Positions 46,407 through 54,910 of a stretch of DNA of 64,000 bases are shown one piece after another. The DNA is from Sorangium aterium. Lineage in GTDB: Bacteria; Myxococcota_A; Polyangia; Polyangiales; Polyangiaceae. Below the pieces are notes generated by a model, which worked only from the letters and a program-made list of their open reading frames with translations, did not search any database and was not told where the DNA came from. Numbering within the stretch: position 1 is the stretch's first letter; each line of letters begins with the position of its first letter. Both the position numbers and the translations under genes were made by a program. The stretch lies in the NCBI RefSeq assembly GCF_028368935.1, contig NZ_JAQNDK010000006.1, positions 463,001-527,000 of the forward strand. Direction: 5' to 3'.

Positions 46407-47482
46407 CGCCGCTCCTTCACCGCGCCGCCCTCGCCGCGTCGAGCCGCGCTGCCCTTCTTCTTCCGGTTCCCGGCCGCCGGCCGAGGCGCCTCGCCGCCCT
46501 CCGCCCCGGGCTCGGCCGGCTCTCCGGCGGCGCCCCGCGCGTCAGCGTCGTCGGCCGCGGTCAGCTCGGAGAAGACCTGCTCCAGCGAAGGGGCGCAGGG
46601 GACGAGCTCGCGCACCCCGAAGCCCGCGGCGACCAGCGCGGCGACGAGGCGCTCGGCGGCCTCGCCCGCGTCGGCGCCGGCGTCGAACTCGACCGTGAGC
46701 CGCGCCGCCTCGCCGGCGTCCTCCGCCTCGGCCGAGCGGACCTGCGCCGCGCCGCGCGCCACCGCGAGCGCCGCGTCCGCCGCCCCGCGCACGACGACGC
46801 GCGCGCCGGACGACCGGCGCATCGCGCGGATCTCGTCGATCGAGCCCTCCGCGACGAGCCTCCCGCGGGCGATCACGAGCGCCCGCGTGCACGTCGCCTC
46901 GACCTCGGAGAGGATGTGCGTCGAGAGGAGCACCGTGCGGCCCGGGCCGAGCCGGCGCACCAGCGCGCGCACCTCGCGGATCTGGTTCGGATCGAGGCCC
47001 GCCGTCGGCTCGTCCAGGATGAGCAGCGGCGGGTCGCCGACGAGCGCGTCCGCGAGGCCGACCCGCTGGCGGTAGCCCTTCGAGAGGTGGCCGATCAGGA
47101 CGCTCGCGACGTCCTCGACGCGCGCGTCGCGGAGGGCGCGCGCGACGGCCTCGCCGCGCGCGCGCCGCGGCACGAGCTTCAGCTCGGCGCGGAACGCGAG
47201 GTACTCCGAGACGCGCATCTCCGGGTAGAGCGGCGAGGTCTCGGGCATGTACCCGAGCGAGGCCCGCGCGCGCATCGGCTCCTCGGCGATGTCGTGGCCG
47301 GCGATCCGCACCCGGCCGGACGTCGCGCCGAGGAACCCCGCGAGGATGCGGAGGGTGGTGCTCTTGCCTGCGCCGTTCGGCCCGAGGAACCCGACGATCT
47401 CCCCCTGGCTCACCTGGAACGAGAGGTCGCTCACCGCCTGGTGGGGGCCGTAGGACTTGGAGAGGTGCTCGACCTCGATCAT
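46403..47482 (-). CDS. ABC transporter ATP-binding protein (GldA-like)
   Basis: 359 residues. Walker A GPNGAGKSTTLRIL, signature LSKGYRQRVGLADAL, Walker B PLLILDEPTAGLD, H-loop STHILSE. The first 225 residues are the nucleotide-binding domain. The extra C-terminal part (VVVRGAADAALAVARGAAQV, then LEQVFSELTAADD) is the regulatory extension of this subclass, followed by a basic low-complexity tail (GNRKKKGSAARRGEGG). First gene of the minus-strand operon. The upstream 295 bases (47483-47777) face the DUF3293 gene and hold no recognised promoter. Confidence 0.93.
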   Translation of the reverse strand: MIEVEHLSKSYGPHQAVSDLSFQVSQGEIVGFLGPNGAGKSTTLRILAGFLGATSGRVRIAGHDIAEEPMRARASLGYMPETSPLYPEMRVSEYLAFRAELKLVPRRARGEAVARALRDARVEDVASVLIGHLSKGYRQRVGLADALVGDPPLLILDEPTAGLDPNQIREVRALVRRLGPGRTVLLSTHILSEVEATCTRALVIARGRLVAEGSIDEIRAMRRSSGARVVVRGAADAALAVARGAAQVRSAEAEDAGEAARLTVEFDAGADAGEAAERLVAALVAAGFGVRELVPCAPSLEQVFSELTAADDADARGAAGEPAEPGAEGGEAPRPAAGNRKKKGSAARRGEGGAVKERR

Positions 47483-47777
47483 CGTGGCATCGGGCGCAGG
47501 GGGTCAGGGCCGCCGGCGCGGTGCGCGCGGGCAGGCCGGTCGATCGCGCGGAACGCTTAGCGCACCGGGCGGGTCAGGGGAAGCGCGCGCCGGGCTCTGG
47601 CGTGGTCCGGCGGTAGTCTGGCGACGAGCGGCGCCGGCGAGTAGCCAGAGCCGCGCGTCTCTGGTAACCCTGCGCCGTCGCGCCCGGCGGCCCGGGCGCT
47701 CACGCCACGGGCCCCTCTGCAAGGCGACGCACCCGGTACGCCGAGCGCCGCGGCCCCCTCACACCCACCGCTGCACG

Positions 47778-48245
47778 ATGGATCAGACGCTCCTCCGGTC
47801 GTATTTCTCGACCATCTACGAGTTCCCCACCCCGGCGGGGACGCTGCGCGTCTCGCTGGACGGCGAGATCGTCCAGGATCAGGCCGGGCTCCCCGAGCTC
47901 CTGACCCGCAAGTTCGCGGTGCTCACCGCGTACAACCCGCGCTCGATGCTCATCCCTCGCCGGGTCAACGATCAGCGCCACCACGTCCTCCGCGATCTCC
48001 TGATCCTCGGCTGTTACCGGGTGGAGCCGTGCGTCGGCTCCGAGGCGGAGCCGGAGGGCATCTGGCGCGAGCCGGCGTGGCTCGTCCACGGCATGGACCG
48101 GGACGAGGCGATCGCCTTCGGCCGCGTCTTCCGGCAGAACACGATCGTGTTCGCGCAAGGCGGCCGGCCGGAGCTCATCATCACCGATCCGACAGCGGAC
48201 GACATCGGCCGAACTTTCCAGGGGAACTGGCGGGTGCGGTCCTGA
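47778..48245 (+). CDS. DUF3293 domain protein
   Basis: 155 residues, cytoplasmic. The pattern KFAVLTAYNPRSMLIPRRVN, then LLILGCYRVEPCVGSEAEPE, and AIAFGRVFRQNTIVFAQGGR, is that of DUF3293, a small family of unknown function often encoded alone. It diverges from the ABC exporter. Start at ATG 47778; the ribosome site is weak. Confidence 0.82.
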   Translation: MDQTLLRSYFSTIYEFPTPAGTLRVSLDGEIVQDQAGLPELLTRKFAVLTAYNPRSMLIPRRVNDQRHHVLRDLLILGCYRVEPCVGSEAEPEGIWREPAWLVHGMDRDEAIAFGRVFRQNTIVFAQGGRPELIITDPTADDIGRTFQGNWRVRS

Positions 48246-48374
48246 CCCACGCGGCGGCCGCGGACGCCGATCGCCGATTCCATGTTGAAACGTACCCGCA
48301 AAATGTGGGTTCATGCCTAGGCGTTTAGGGATGGGCGGACCGGCCTCGCTCACCACATGAGGAGACACAGCAGA

Positions 48375-48815
48375 ATGCGCACCCAGGTCACCCGCGCAGC
48401 GCTCGTCGCTGCGCTCGGGCTCGTCGCCGGCGCTGGCGGCTGCGGCCAGAACAAGGTCTCGGAGTGCAACGCGCTCATCGAGGTCATCAACAAGGGCGTT
48501 CAGAGCATCGAGAAAGGCACCAAGGCCGGCACCGACCAGGGCGGGTCGAGCGAGCTGAAGACGATGGCCGACGCGATGGACAAGGTGGCGGCCGACGCGG
48601 CGCAGGTGAAGCTGACCACGCCGGAGCTGCAGAAGTTCTCGGGCGAGTACCAGGCCATGGCGAAGGACGTCGCCAAGGCGGCGCGCGATCTCGCGACCGC
48701 GGCGGACGCCAACGACGCGGAGAAGAGCAACGCCGCCCAGGCGGCGATCGAGAAGGCGATCAAGCAGGAAGATCCCCTCGTCGACAACATCAACAAGTTC
48801 TGTCAGGCGCCCTGA
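48375..48815 (+). CDS. small helical lipoprotein
   Basis: 146 residues. The signal peptide ends in GAGGC (lipobox-like), giving the mature start CGQNKVSECNALIEVINKGV. The rest is almost all helix with KxxxD-type spacing (MADAMDKVAADAAQVKLTTP, YQAMAKDVAKAARDLATAAD) and ends in NINKFCQAP, so a disulphide between the early Cys and the late one is possible. It resembles coiled-coil lipoproteins common in myxobacteria; no family name is certain. The ATG at 48375 is chosen since AGGAGA lies upstream; an earlier in-frame ATG is at 48357. Confidence 0.8.
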   Translation: MRTQVTRAALVAALGLVAGAGGCGQNKVSECNALIEVINKGVQSIEKGTKAGTDQGGSSELKTMADAMDKVAADAAQVKLTTPELQKFSGEYQAMAKDVAKAARDLATAADANDAEKSNAAQAAIEKAIKQEDPLVDNINKFCQAP

Positions 48816-48847
48816 CGGGGCGCGCCCCCGAGGCGCTCGCCCTGCGA

Positions 48848-49573
48848 TCAGGGGACGAAGCGATAGCCGACGCCGCGCACCGTCAGCAGGTGGCGCGGCG
48901 TCGTCGCGTTCTCTTCCAGCTTGTTGCGCAGCTGGAGGATGAAATTGTCGATCGTGCGCGGGGTCCCGTGGTGCGTCGGGCCCCAGACCTTGGCCTGGAT
49001 CTGCTCCCTCGACAGGACCCGGCCGCCCGCCTCGGCGAGGCAGAGCAGCACGTCGAACTCGGTCGCTGTGAGCTCGATCAGCGCGTCGCCGCGGCGGACC
49101 TCGCGCGTCGCCGCGTTGATGACGATGTCGCCGGCGCGCAGCTGCGCCCCGTCGGCGCGCGCGATCGCGTCGCGCCGGAGCACGGCCTTCACGCGCGCGA
49201 GCAGCTCGGCGAGGCTGAACGGCTTCGTGATGTAGTCCTCGGCGCCGAGCTCGAGGCCCATCACCTTGTCCATCTCGGCGCCGCGCGCGGACAGCATGAT
49301 CACCGGCAGGGTGCGCCGCTCGTTCCGGAGCATGCGGAGCAGCTCGAAGCCGTTCAGCCGGGGGAGCATGACGTCGATGATGATGAGATCGATCCCGCCG
49401 GCGCGGGCGAGCGCGAGCCCGCGCTCGCCGTCCTCGGCCACGAGGACGCGGTAGCCCTCGGCGGTCAGGTTCATCTCGAGACCCATCGCGATGCTGGGGT
49501 CGTCCTCCACGAGCAGGACGGTCCGCGCCGGTGTCTGAGGGGTTCGGGTCATGCTGAGGAGGTCCTCTAGCAT
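48848..49573 (-). CDS. OmpR/PhoB-type response regulator
   Basis: 241 residues. Receiver: TVLLVEDDPSIAMGLEMNLT, then IIIDVMLPRLNGFELLRMLR (phospho-Asp) and DYITKPFSLAEL (Lys). C-terminal winged helix: IELTATEFDVLLCLAEAGGR, RTIDNFILQLRNKLEE, LLTVRGVGYRFVP. It binds DNA as a dimer after phosphorylation. It follows the sensor kinase gene by about 28 bases. The start is 49573 (AGGA at seven bases) or 49579. The pair is complete and looks like a PhoR/PhoB or similar system. Confidence 0.95.
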   Translation of the reverse strand: MLEDLLSMTRTPQTPARTVLLVEDDPSIAMGLEMNLTAEGYRVLVAEDGERGLALARAGGIDLIIIDVMLPRLNGFELLRMLRNERRTLPVIMLSARGAEMDKVMGLELGAEDYITKPFSLAELLARVKAVLRRDAIARADGAQLRAGDIVINAATREVRRGDALIELTATEFDVLLCLAEAGGRVLSREQIQAKVWGPTHHGTPRTIDNFILQLRNKLEENATTPRHLLTVRGVGYRFVP

Positions 49574-49601
49574 GTTCATGTCCTGACCGGCGGCGGCCGC
49601 G

Positions 49602-50627
49602 CTACGGCGGCGCGCTCGCGTCGGCGCGGTGATCCGACGCGTCGTTGTGCGCCGCGGCGACCGCGGGCGCCGCGACCTGCGCGCGTCGCTCGGCGGCGCT
49701 CGCCTTGGGCGTGCTCCGGAGCGGGAGCACGAGGGTGAACGTGCTGCCCTTCCCGGGCTCGCTGTCGACGAGGATCTTGCCGCCGTGCGCCCGGATGACA
49801 TGCTTGACGATCGACAGCCCGAGCCCCGAGCCCTCCTGCTGCCGGGCCAGGAGATCGTCGACCCGGTAGAACTTCTCGAAGATCCGCTTGTGCTCCGCGC
49901 GGGCGATGCCCTTGCCGTTGTCGCGGACCGTGAGCATCGCCGACCGTTTGAGGACATGGGCAGAGACGCTGATCTTCCTCGGCTGGCCGCCGTACTTGTA
50001 GGCGTTCGAGAGGAGGTTCACGATCGCGTCGACGAGCGCGCTGCGATCGCAGAGCACGGGCGGGAGGTTCGCGTCGATGGAGACGTCGAGCTCGACGCTG
50101 CGCTTCTCGCGGGTCGGCTCGAAGGCGTGGATCGCCTCGTCGGCGATCTCCCCGAGGTGGTGCTCCGAGAGCTCGTAGACGCGCCGGCCGCTCTCCATCC
50201 GCCCCCAGTCGAGCAGCCGATCGATGAGCTGCTGGAGGCGGGCGCTCTCCTTGGTGAGCGCCTCGATGCAGCGATCCTCGCTGATCGTGTCGCCGCGCCG
50301 GAGCGTGAGGGTCTCGGTGAACATCCGGATCGACGTGAGCGGGGTGCGCAGCTCGTGCGAGACCTTGGACACGAAATCGGCCTGGAGCTCGGACAGGTTG
50401 CGCTCGCGCCGGAGGAAGACCCACACGAGGATGACCCCGGTCGCGAGCGTCCCGCAGAACGTGAGGACGATGATCCCCATGATGAGGTTGTACTGGGCCT
50501 CTCCGAGGACGAGCAGGAGGAAGCCGACGCCCGACAGGAGCACGCCGGGGATGATGACCAGGTAGACGAGGAGCTGGATGATCCGCCGGTAGCCGAGCGT
50601 GGTGAGGTCGCGCCTCGGGGTCCGCAT
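49602..50627 (-). CDS. membrane sensor histidine kinase
   Basis: 341 residues. Two N-terminal helices (IIQLLVYLVIIPGVLLSGVG, IMGIIVLTFCGTLATGVILV) with almost no periplasmic loop between them, so there is no external sensor domain. H-box VSHELRTPLTSIRMF, N-box LLSNAYKYGG, G1 DNGKGIARAEHKRIFEKFY, G2 GSGLGLSIVKHVIRAHGGKI. It phosphorylates the regulator encoded directly after it. The signal is probably membrane state or a partner protein. Confidence 0.95.
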   Translation of the reverse strand: MRTPRRDLTTLGYRRIIQLLVYLVIIPGVLLSGVGFLLLVLGEAQYNLIMGIIVLTFCGTLATGVILVWVFLRRERNLSELQADFVSKVSHELRTPLTSIRMFTETLTLRRGDTISEDRCIEALTKESARLQQLIDRLLDWGRMESGRRVYELSEHHLGEIADEAIHAFEPTREKRSVELDVSIDANLPPVLCDRSALVDAIVNLLSNAYKYGGQPRKISVSAHVLKRSAMLTVRDNGKGIARAEHKRIFEKFYRVDDLLARQQEGSGLGLSIVKHVIRAHGGKILVDSEPGKGSTFTLVLPLRSTPKASAAERRAQVAAPAVAAAHNDASDHRADASAPP

Positions 50628-50686
50628 GCCGGCAGCTTAGTGGGACCCCGCGCCGCCGGCGACCGTCCGCGAGCGCCCGCGCGCGG

Positions 50687-51997
50687 CTATGCCTCGATCC
50701 GCTCCAGCACGAGCGCGGGCGCCTCTGCGGGCGTCGGGCCGAGCCGGAAGGCGGCGCGGACGCGATCGGCCGCGGCCCGCGCGTCGTCCGCCCGGCGCGC
50801 GTGGATGCGGGCGAGGGGCGCGCCGCGGTCCACGCGATCGCCGCGCACCGCGGCGAGCTCGATCCCCACGGCGGGGTCCACGCGCTGGTCGGCGCGCGTC
50901 CGCCCGGCGCCGAGCGCGACCGCCGACAGGCCGATCTCCAGCGGATCGACGGCGGCGACGTACCCCTCGTCCTGCGCGGCGACCTCGACCACGACGGGGG
51001 CGCGGGGCAGCCGGCCGGCGTCGTGCACCACGGCCGGATCGCCCTTCTGCGCCGCGATCATCCGCGCGAAGACCTCGGCCGCCGCGCCGCTCGCGATGGC
51101 GGCCTCGAGCTTCGGCCGCGCCTCGGCCGCGCTCGCCGCCGCGCCGCCGGCGATCAGCATCTCCTCACCGAGGGCGAGCGTGCACGCGACGAGGTCGCCC
51201 GGCCCGCGGCCGTGCAGCACCTCGATCGCCTCGCGGGTCTCGATGGCGTTGCCGACGGTGCGCCCGAGCGGGGCGCTCATGTCGGTGAGAAGCGCGGAGA
51301 CGCGCTTGCCGGCCGCGGTCCCGACGCGCACGAGCGCGGTCGCGAGGGCGCGGGCGTCGTCGAGGGTCTTCATGAACGCGCCGCGCCCCACCTTGACGTC
51401 GAGCACGAGCGCGTCGATGCCCTCCGCGAGCTTCTTCGAGAGGATGCTGGCGACGATGAGCGGGATCGACTCGACCGTGGCGGTCACGTCGCGCAGCGCG
51501 TAGATGCGCTTGTCCGCGGGCGCGATCCGCGCGGTCTGCCCGATCATGCACGCCCCCACCTCGCGGACGATGCGCGCGAACGCGTCGACGTCGAGCGCGA
51601 CGTCGAACCCCGGGATCGCCTCGAGCTTGTCGAGGGTGCCGCCTGTGTGGCCGAGGCCGCGGCCGGACACCATCGGGACGGGGACGCCGCAGGCGGCGAC
51701 GAGGGGGGCGAGGCAGATCGAGACCTTGTCGCCGACGCCCCCGGTCGAGTGCTTGTCGACCTTCCGTCCGGGCACGCTGGACAGGTCGAGGACGTCGCCC
51801 GAGTGGAGCATCGCGCGCGTGAGGGCGACGGTCTCGGCGTCGTCCATGCCGCGGAAGAAGATCGCCATGAGCAGCGCGGCCATCTGGTAATCGGCCAGCT
51901 CGCCGTCGCTGTGGGCGCGGATGATCCGCGCGATCTCGTCCTCGGACAGCCGCCCGCCGTCGCGCTTCTTCGCGACGAGCTCGACAAGGGTCTGCAT
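50687..51997 (-). CDS. deoA: thymidine/pyrimidine-nucleoside phosphorylase
   Basis: 436 residues, the usual length. It splits pyrimidine (deoxy)nucleosides with phosphate for salvage or catabolism. The family signature is complete: VSGRGLGHTGGTLDKLEAIPG near residue 107. Other conserved parts are KVDKHSTGGVGDKVS, then KRIYALRDVTATVESIPLI and SILSKKLAEGIDALVLDVK. The C-terminal alpha/beta domain follows. Substrate range (thymidine only, or uridine too) cannot be told from the sequence. It stands alone between the kinase gene and the divergent cydA. Confidence 0.95.
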   Translation of the reverse strand: MQTLVELVAKKRDGGRLSEDEIARIIRAHSDGELADYQMAALLMAIFFRGMDDAETVALTRAMLHSGDVLDLSSVPGRKVDKHSTGGVGDKVSICLAPLVAACGVPVPMVSGRGLGHTGGTLDKLEAIPGFDVALDVDAFARIVREVGACMIGQTARIAPADKRIYALRDVTATVESIPLIVASILSKKLAEGIDALVLDVKVGRGAFMKTLDDARALATALVRVGTAAGKRVSALLTDMSAPLGRTVGNAIETREAIEVLHGRGPGDLVACTLALGEEMLIAGGAAASAAEARPKLEAAIASGAAAEVFARMIAAQKGDPAVVHDAGRLPRAPVVVEVAAQDEGYVAAVDPLEIGLSAVALGAGRTRADQRVDPAVGIELAAVRGDRVDRGAPLARIHARRADDARAAADRVRAAFRLGPTPAEAPALVLERIEA

Positions 51998-52143
51998 CGG
52001 CGTCGAGCTTAGCCGGGTTCGCCCCTATTTGTCCCTGGCGCGGGCCCCCCTATGGTCGGCGGGAGCGCGCGGACCGTCCCCGCAGGAGAGCGGACACGGC
52101 ACAGGGAGCGGTCGCGCGGGAGAAGGGAGCCGCACTGGGCCTC

Positions 52144-53592
52144 ATGAACAGCCTCCTCTATGCCCGGGCCCAGATGGGCCTGTCGCTGGCATTTCACATG
52201 ATCTTCGCCGCCGCCGGGGTGGCGCTGCCGCTGATCATGGTCATCGCGGACGCGCTCTGGCACCGGACGGGCGATCGAGACTACCTCGAGTTCTCGAAGC
52301 GCATGGCGAAGGGGACGGCGATCCTGTTCGCGGTGGGCGCCGTGTCGGGGACGGTGCTCTCGTTCGAGCTCGGGCTCCTGTGGCCGAGCTTCATGGGGAC
52401 GTTCGGAGAGGTGATAGGGCTCCCGTTCTCGCTCGAGGGGTTCGCGTTCTTCACGGAGGCGATCTTCCTCGGCATCTACCTCTACGGGCGCGGCAAGCTC
52501 TCGCCGAGGCTGCACCTGCTCTCGGGCGCGCTTGTCGCGCTGAGCGGCGCGCTGTCGGCGTTCTTCGTCATCCTGGTGAACGCGTGCATGAACCACCCTG
52601 CCGGCTTCACGATGGTGGACGGGCGCCCCGCGGACATCGACCCGGTCGCGGCGATGTTCAGCCCGCCGTGGAAGCACGAGACGCTGCACGGCATCCTCGC
52701 GTGTTATCAGGCGACGGCGTTCGTGATGACGGGGATCCACGCGCTGGTGCTCCTGCGGCACCCGTCGAGCCCGCTGTTCCGCAAGGCGTTCGCGGTGACG
52801 CTCGTGGTCGCCGGGGTGACGGCGCTGGCGCAGCCGCTCGTCGGTCACTATGCGGCGGTGGAGGTCGGGACGGGGCAGCCCGCCAAGCTCGCGGCGATGG
52901 AGGCGCACTTCGAGACCTCGGCGCGCGCGCCGCTCCTCGTCGGCGGCCTGCCCGACGTCGAGCGGGGCGAGGTCGACTACGCGATCGAGATCCCGGCGGG
53001 GCTCTCGGTGTTCCTGCACGCGGATCCTGACGCGGTGGTGCCCGGGCTGGATGCGGTCCCTCGGGACGAGTGGCCGCCGGTCGCGGCGACGCACCTCTCG
53101 TTTCAGGTGATGGTGGGGGCGGGCTCCGCGATGGCGCTGCTCGCGGTGGTCGGGGCGGTGCTCGCGTGGCGCCGCAGGGGGATCCCGGATCAGCGCCCGT
53201 TCCTCTGGGCGGTGATCCTGGCGAGCCCGCTCGGCATCGTGGCGATGGAGGCCGGCTGGCTGGTGACGGAGCTCGGTCGCCAGCCGTGGATCGTGCGGGG
53301 CGCGATGCGCACGCGCGACGCGGTGACCCCGTTCCCGCACCTCGCGGCGCCCTTCTGGACGTTCACGGCGCTCTATGTCTTCCTCGGCGTTGTGGTGGTC
53401 TACCTGCTGGTGCGCCAGCTCCGCGCGGCGCCGCTCGGGGTGACGGGCGGCGGCGGCGGCGCGCCGCTCGGAGTGACGGGCGGCGGCGGCGCGCCGCTCG
53501 GGGGGACGGGCGGCGGCGGCGCGCCGCTCGGGGGGACGGGAGGCGGCGGCGCGCCGCGCGCGTCCGGCGGAGGCGAGGCCGATGCGCACTGA
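52144..53592 (+). CDS. cydA: cytochrome bd quinol oxidase subunit I
   Basis: 482 residues. It oxidises quinol and reduces oxygen at a high-affinity haem site in the inner membrane. Haem-ligand areas are visible: FHMIFA (His19-equivalent), GTVLSFELGLLWPSFMGTFG, LEGFAFFTEAIFLGIYLYG, KHETLHGILACYQATAFVM and GREEN-type GRQPWIVRG near residue 378. The Q-loop between helices VI and VII is short, as in the CIO-type (cyanide-insensitive) oxidases. The C-terminus carries an unusual run of GGGGAPLG(G/V)T repeats. The gene overlaps cydB by 11 bases. Confidence 0.96.
   Translation: MNSLLYARAQMGLSLAFHMIFAAAGVALPLIMVIADALWHRTGDRDYLEFSKRMAKGTAILFAVGAVSGTVLSFELGLLWPSFMGTFGEVIGLPFSLEGFAFFTEAIFLGIYLYGRGKLSPRLHLLSGALVALSGALSAFFVILVNACMNHPAGFTMVDGRPADIDPVAAMFSPPWKHETLHGILACYQATAFVMTGIHALVLLRHPSSPLFRKAFAVTLVVAGVTALAQPLVGHYAAVEVGTGQPAKLAAMEAHFETSARAPLLVGGLPDVERGEVDYAIEIPAGLSVFLHADPDAVVPGLDAVPRDEWPPVAATHLSFQVMVGAGSAMALLAVVGAVLAWRRRGIPDQRPFLWAVILASPLGIVAMEAGWLVTELGRQPWIVRGAMRTRDAVTPFPHLAAPFWTFTALYVFLGVVVVYLLVRQLRAAPLGVTGGGGGAPLGVTGGGGAPLGGTGGGGAPLGGTGGGGAPRASGGGEADAH
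53428..53550 (+). repeat. 30-33-bp tandem repeat at the 3' end of cydA
   Basis: Units at 53428 (33 bp), 53461, 53491 and 53521 (30 bp each) of the form GCGCCGCTCGGGGNGACGGG(C/A)GG, then GGCGGC. They encode AAPLGVTGGGGG-type decapeptides at the very end of CydA, after the last helix. Copy number should be free to change without affecting the core. Confidence 0.95.
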
Positions 53593-54610
53593 GTGGTTCC
53601 TCGGCGGGGTGATGATGGCGGCGCTCGTGCTGTACGCGCTGCTCGGGGGCGCCGATTTCGGCGGCGGCGTGTGGGATCTGCTCGCCTCCGGCCCGCGGAA
53701 GCGGGAGCAGCGCGCGCTCATCGAGCGGGTCATCGGCCCGATCTGGGAGGCCAACCACGTGTGGCTCATCCTGGTCGTTGTGCTGCTCTTCACCGCGTTT
53801 CCTCCCGCGTTCGCGGCGATCTCGATCGCGCTGCACGTCCCCATCACGCTGTTCCTCGTGGGCGTCGTGTTTCGCGGCTCGGCGTTCAGCTTCCGCAGCT
53901 ACGACTCCCGGGGGGATCGGCGGCAGAAGCGCTGGGGGTTCGTCTTCTCGCTCGCGAGCGTGATCGCGCCTGTGCTGCTCGGCATGATCGTCGGCGCGGT
54001 GGCGTCCGGGCGGATCCGGGTGGCGTCGGGGGTGGTGACGAGCGGCTTCTTCGCGCCGTGGCTCTCGCTGTTTCCGTTCGTGGTGGGGCTGTTCGCGCTG
54101 GCCCTGTTCGCGTTCCTCGCGGCGGTGTACCTGACGAACGAGGCGAAGGAGCCTGCGCTCGTCGACGATTTCCGGCTGCGCGCGCTCGCCTCCGGCTGCG
54201 TGGTGGCGGCGCTCGCGCTGGCGTCGTTCGCGGCGTCGTTCCGGGGCGCCCCGCTCATTCGAGAGGGGCTGATGGATCATCCGATCACGTGGCCGCTCCA
54301 CGTCACGACGGGCCTCGCGGCCACCGCGGCGTTCTTCGGGCTGTGGACCCGCCGTTTCCGTCTGGCGCGCTTGGCGGCGGCGGCCCAGGTCACCCTGATC
54401 CTGCTCGGCTGGGCAGCCTCGCAGTACCCGTTCCTGGTGGTGCCGGACGTGACGCTCGAGGGCGCGGCGGCGAACCCGAGGACGTTGCGATTGCTTGTCT
54501 GGGTGCTCGGCGTCGGATCCGTGCTTCTGTTCCCTTCGCTGTACGTGCTCTTCCGCGTCTTTGGCAGCGGCCGGGCGGGGGCGGCGTCGGACGGCGACGA
54601 CGAGCATTGA
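53582..54610 (+). CDS. cydB: cytochrome bd quinol oxidase subunit II
   Basis: 342 residues, nine hydrophobic segments. CydB partners CydA. Family marks are YALLGGADFGGGVWDLLASG, EANHVWLILVVVLLFTAFPP, then FRGSAFSFRSYD and FPFVVGLFALALFAFLAAVYL. Start ATG 53582 lies inside the end of cydA. No cydX-like tiny gene was seen after it; the following 300 bases are noted separately. Confidence 0.95.
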   Translation: MRTEWFLGGVMMAALVLYALLGGADFGGGVWDLLASGPRKREQRALIERVIGPIWEANHVWLILVVVLLFTAFPPAFAAISIALHVPITLFLVGVVFRGSAFSFRSYDSRGDRRQKRWGFVFSLASVIAPVLLGMIVGAVASGRIRVASGVVTSGFFAPWLSLFPFVVGLFALALFAFLAAVYLTNEAKEPALVDDFRLRALASGCVVAALALASFAASFRGAPLIREGLMDHPITWPLHVTTGLAATAAFFGLWTRRFRLARLAAAAQVTLILLGWAASQYPFLVVPDVTLEGAAANPRTLRLLVWVLGVGSVLLFPSLYVLFRVFGSGRAGAASDGDDEH

Positions 54611-54910
54611 GCGGGAGTGGGGTCGACGTACGTGGAAGTCGCGGTGGCCAAATTTGATGCACCACCTCACCTACCCGCAGGAGAGGCGTGAGGACGGCTG
54701 GCTGAACAGTGGCTCTGTGTCCGTCCCGGCGCTAGGGCGCGACGACGGGATGCCGGCGGCCCATTGCATTCCTGGGACCTGCAACCCGCTCTCGCGGCTC
54801 CCTCGAAAAAATGCGAACGCTTTCGCGGGCCTCCCCACGGCGGGCGAACCGTGTTACGCTCCCAAGCGCGAAGTTTTCAGGATGCTTGTGGGGGAAGGAG
54901 CCCTGTGGAG
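54611..54910. other. gene-free stretch after cydB
   Basis: 300 bases with no supported gene. The right half turns AT-richer (CTCGAAAAAATGCGAACGC) before the surface-lipoprotein gene, where its promoter should lie. No clear terminator for cydAB and no cydX-sized frame with a helix were found. Confidence 0.45.
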
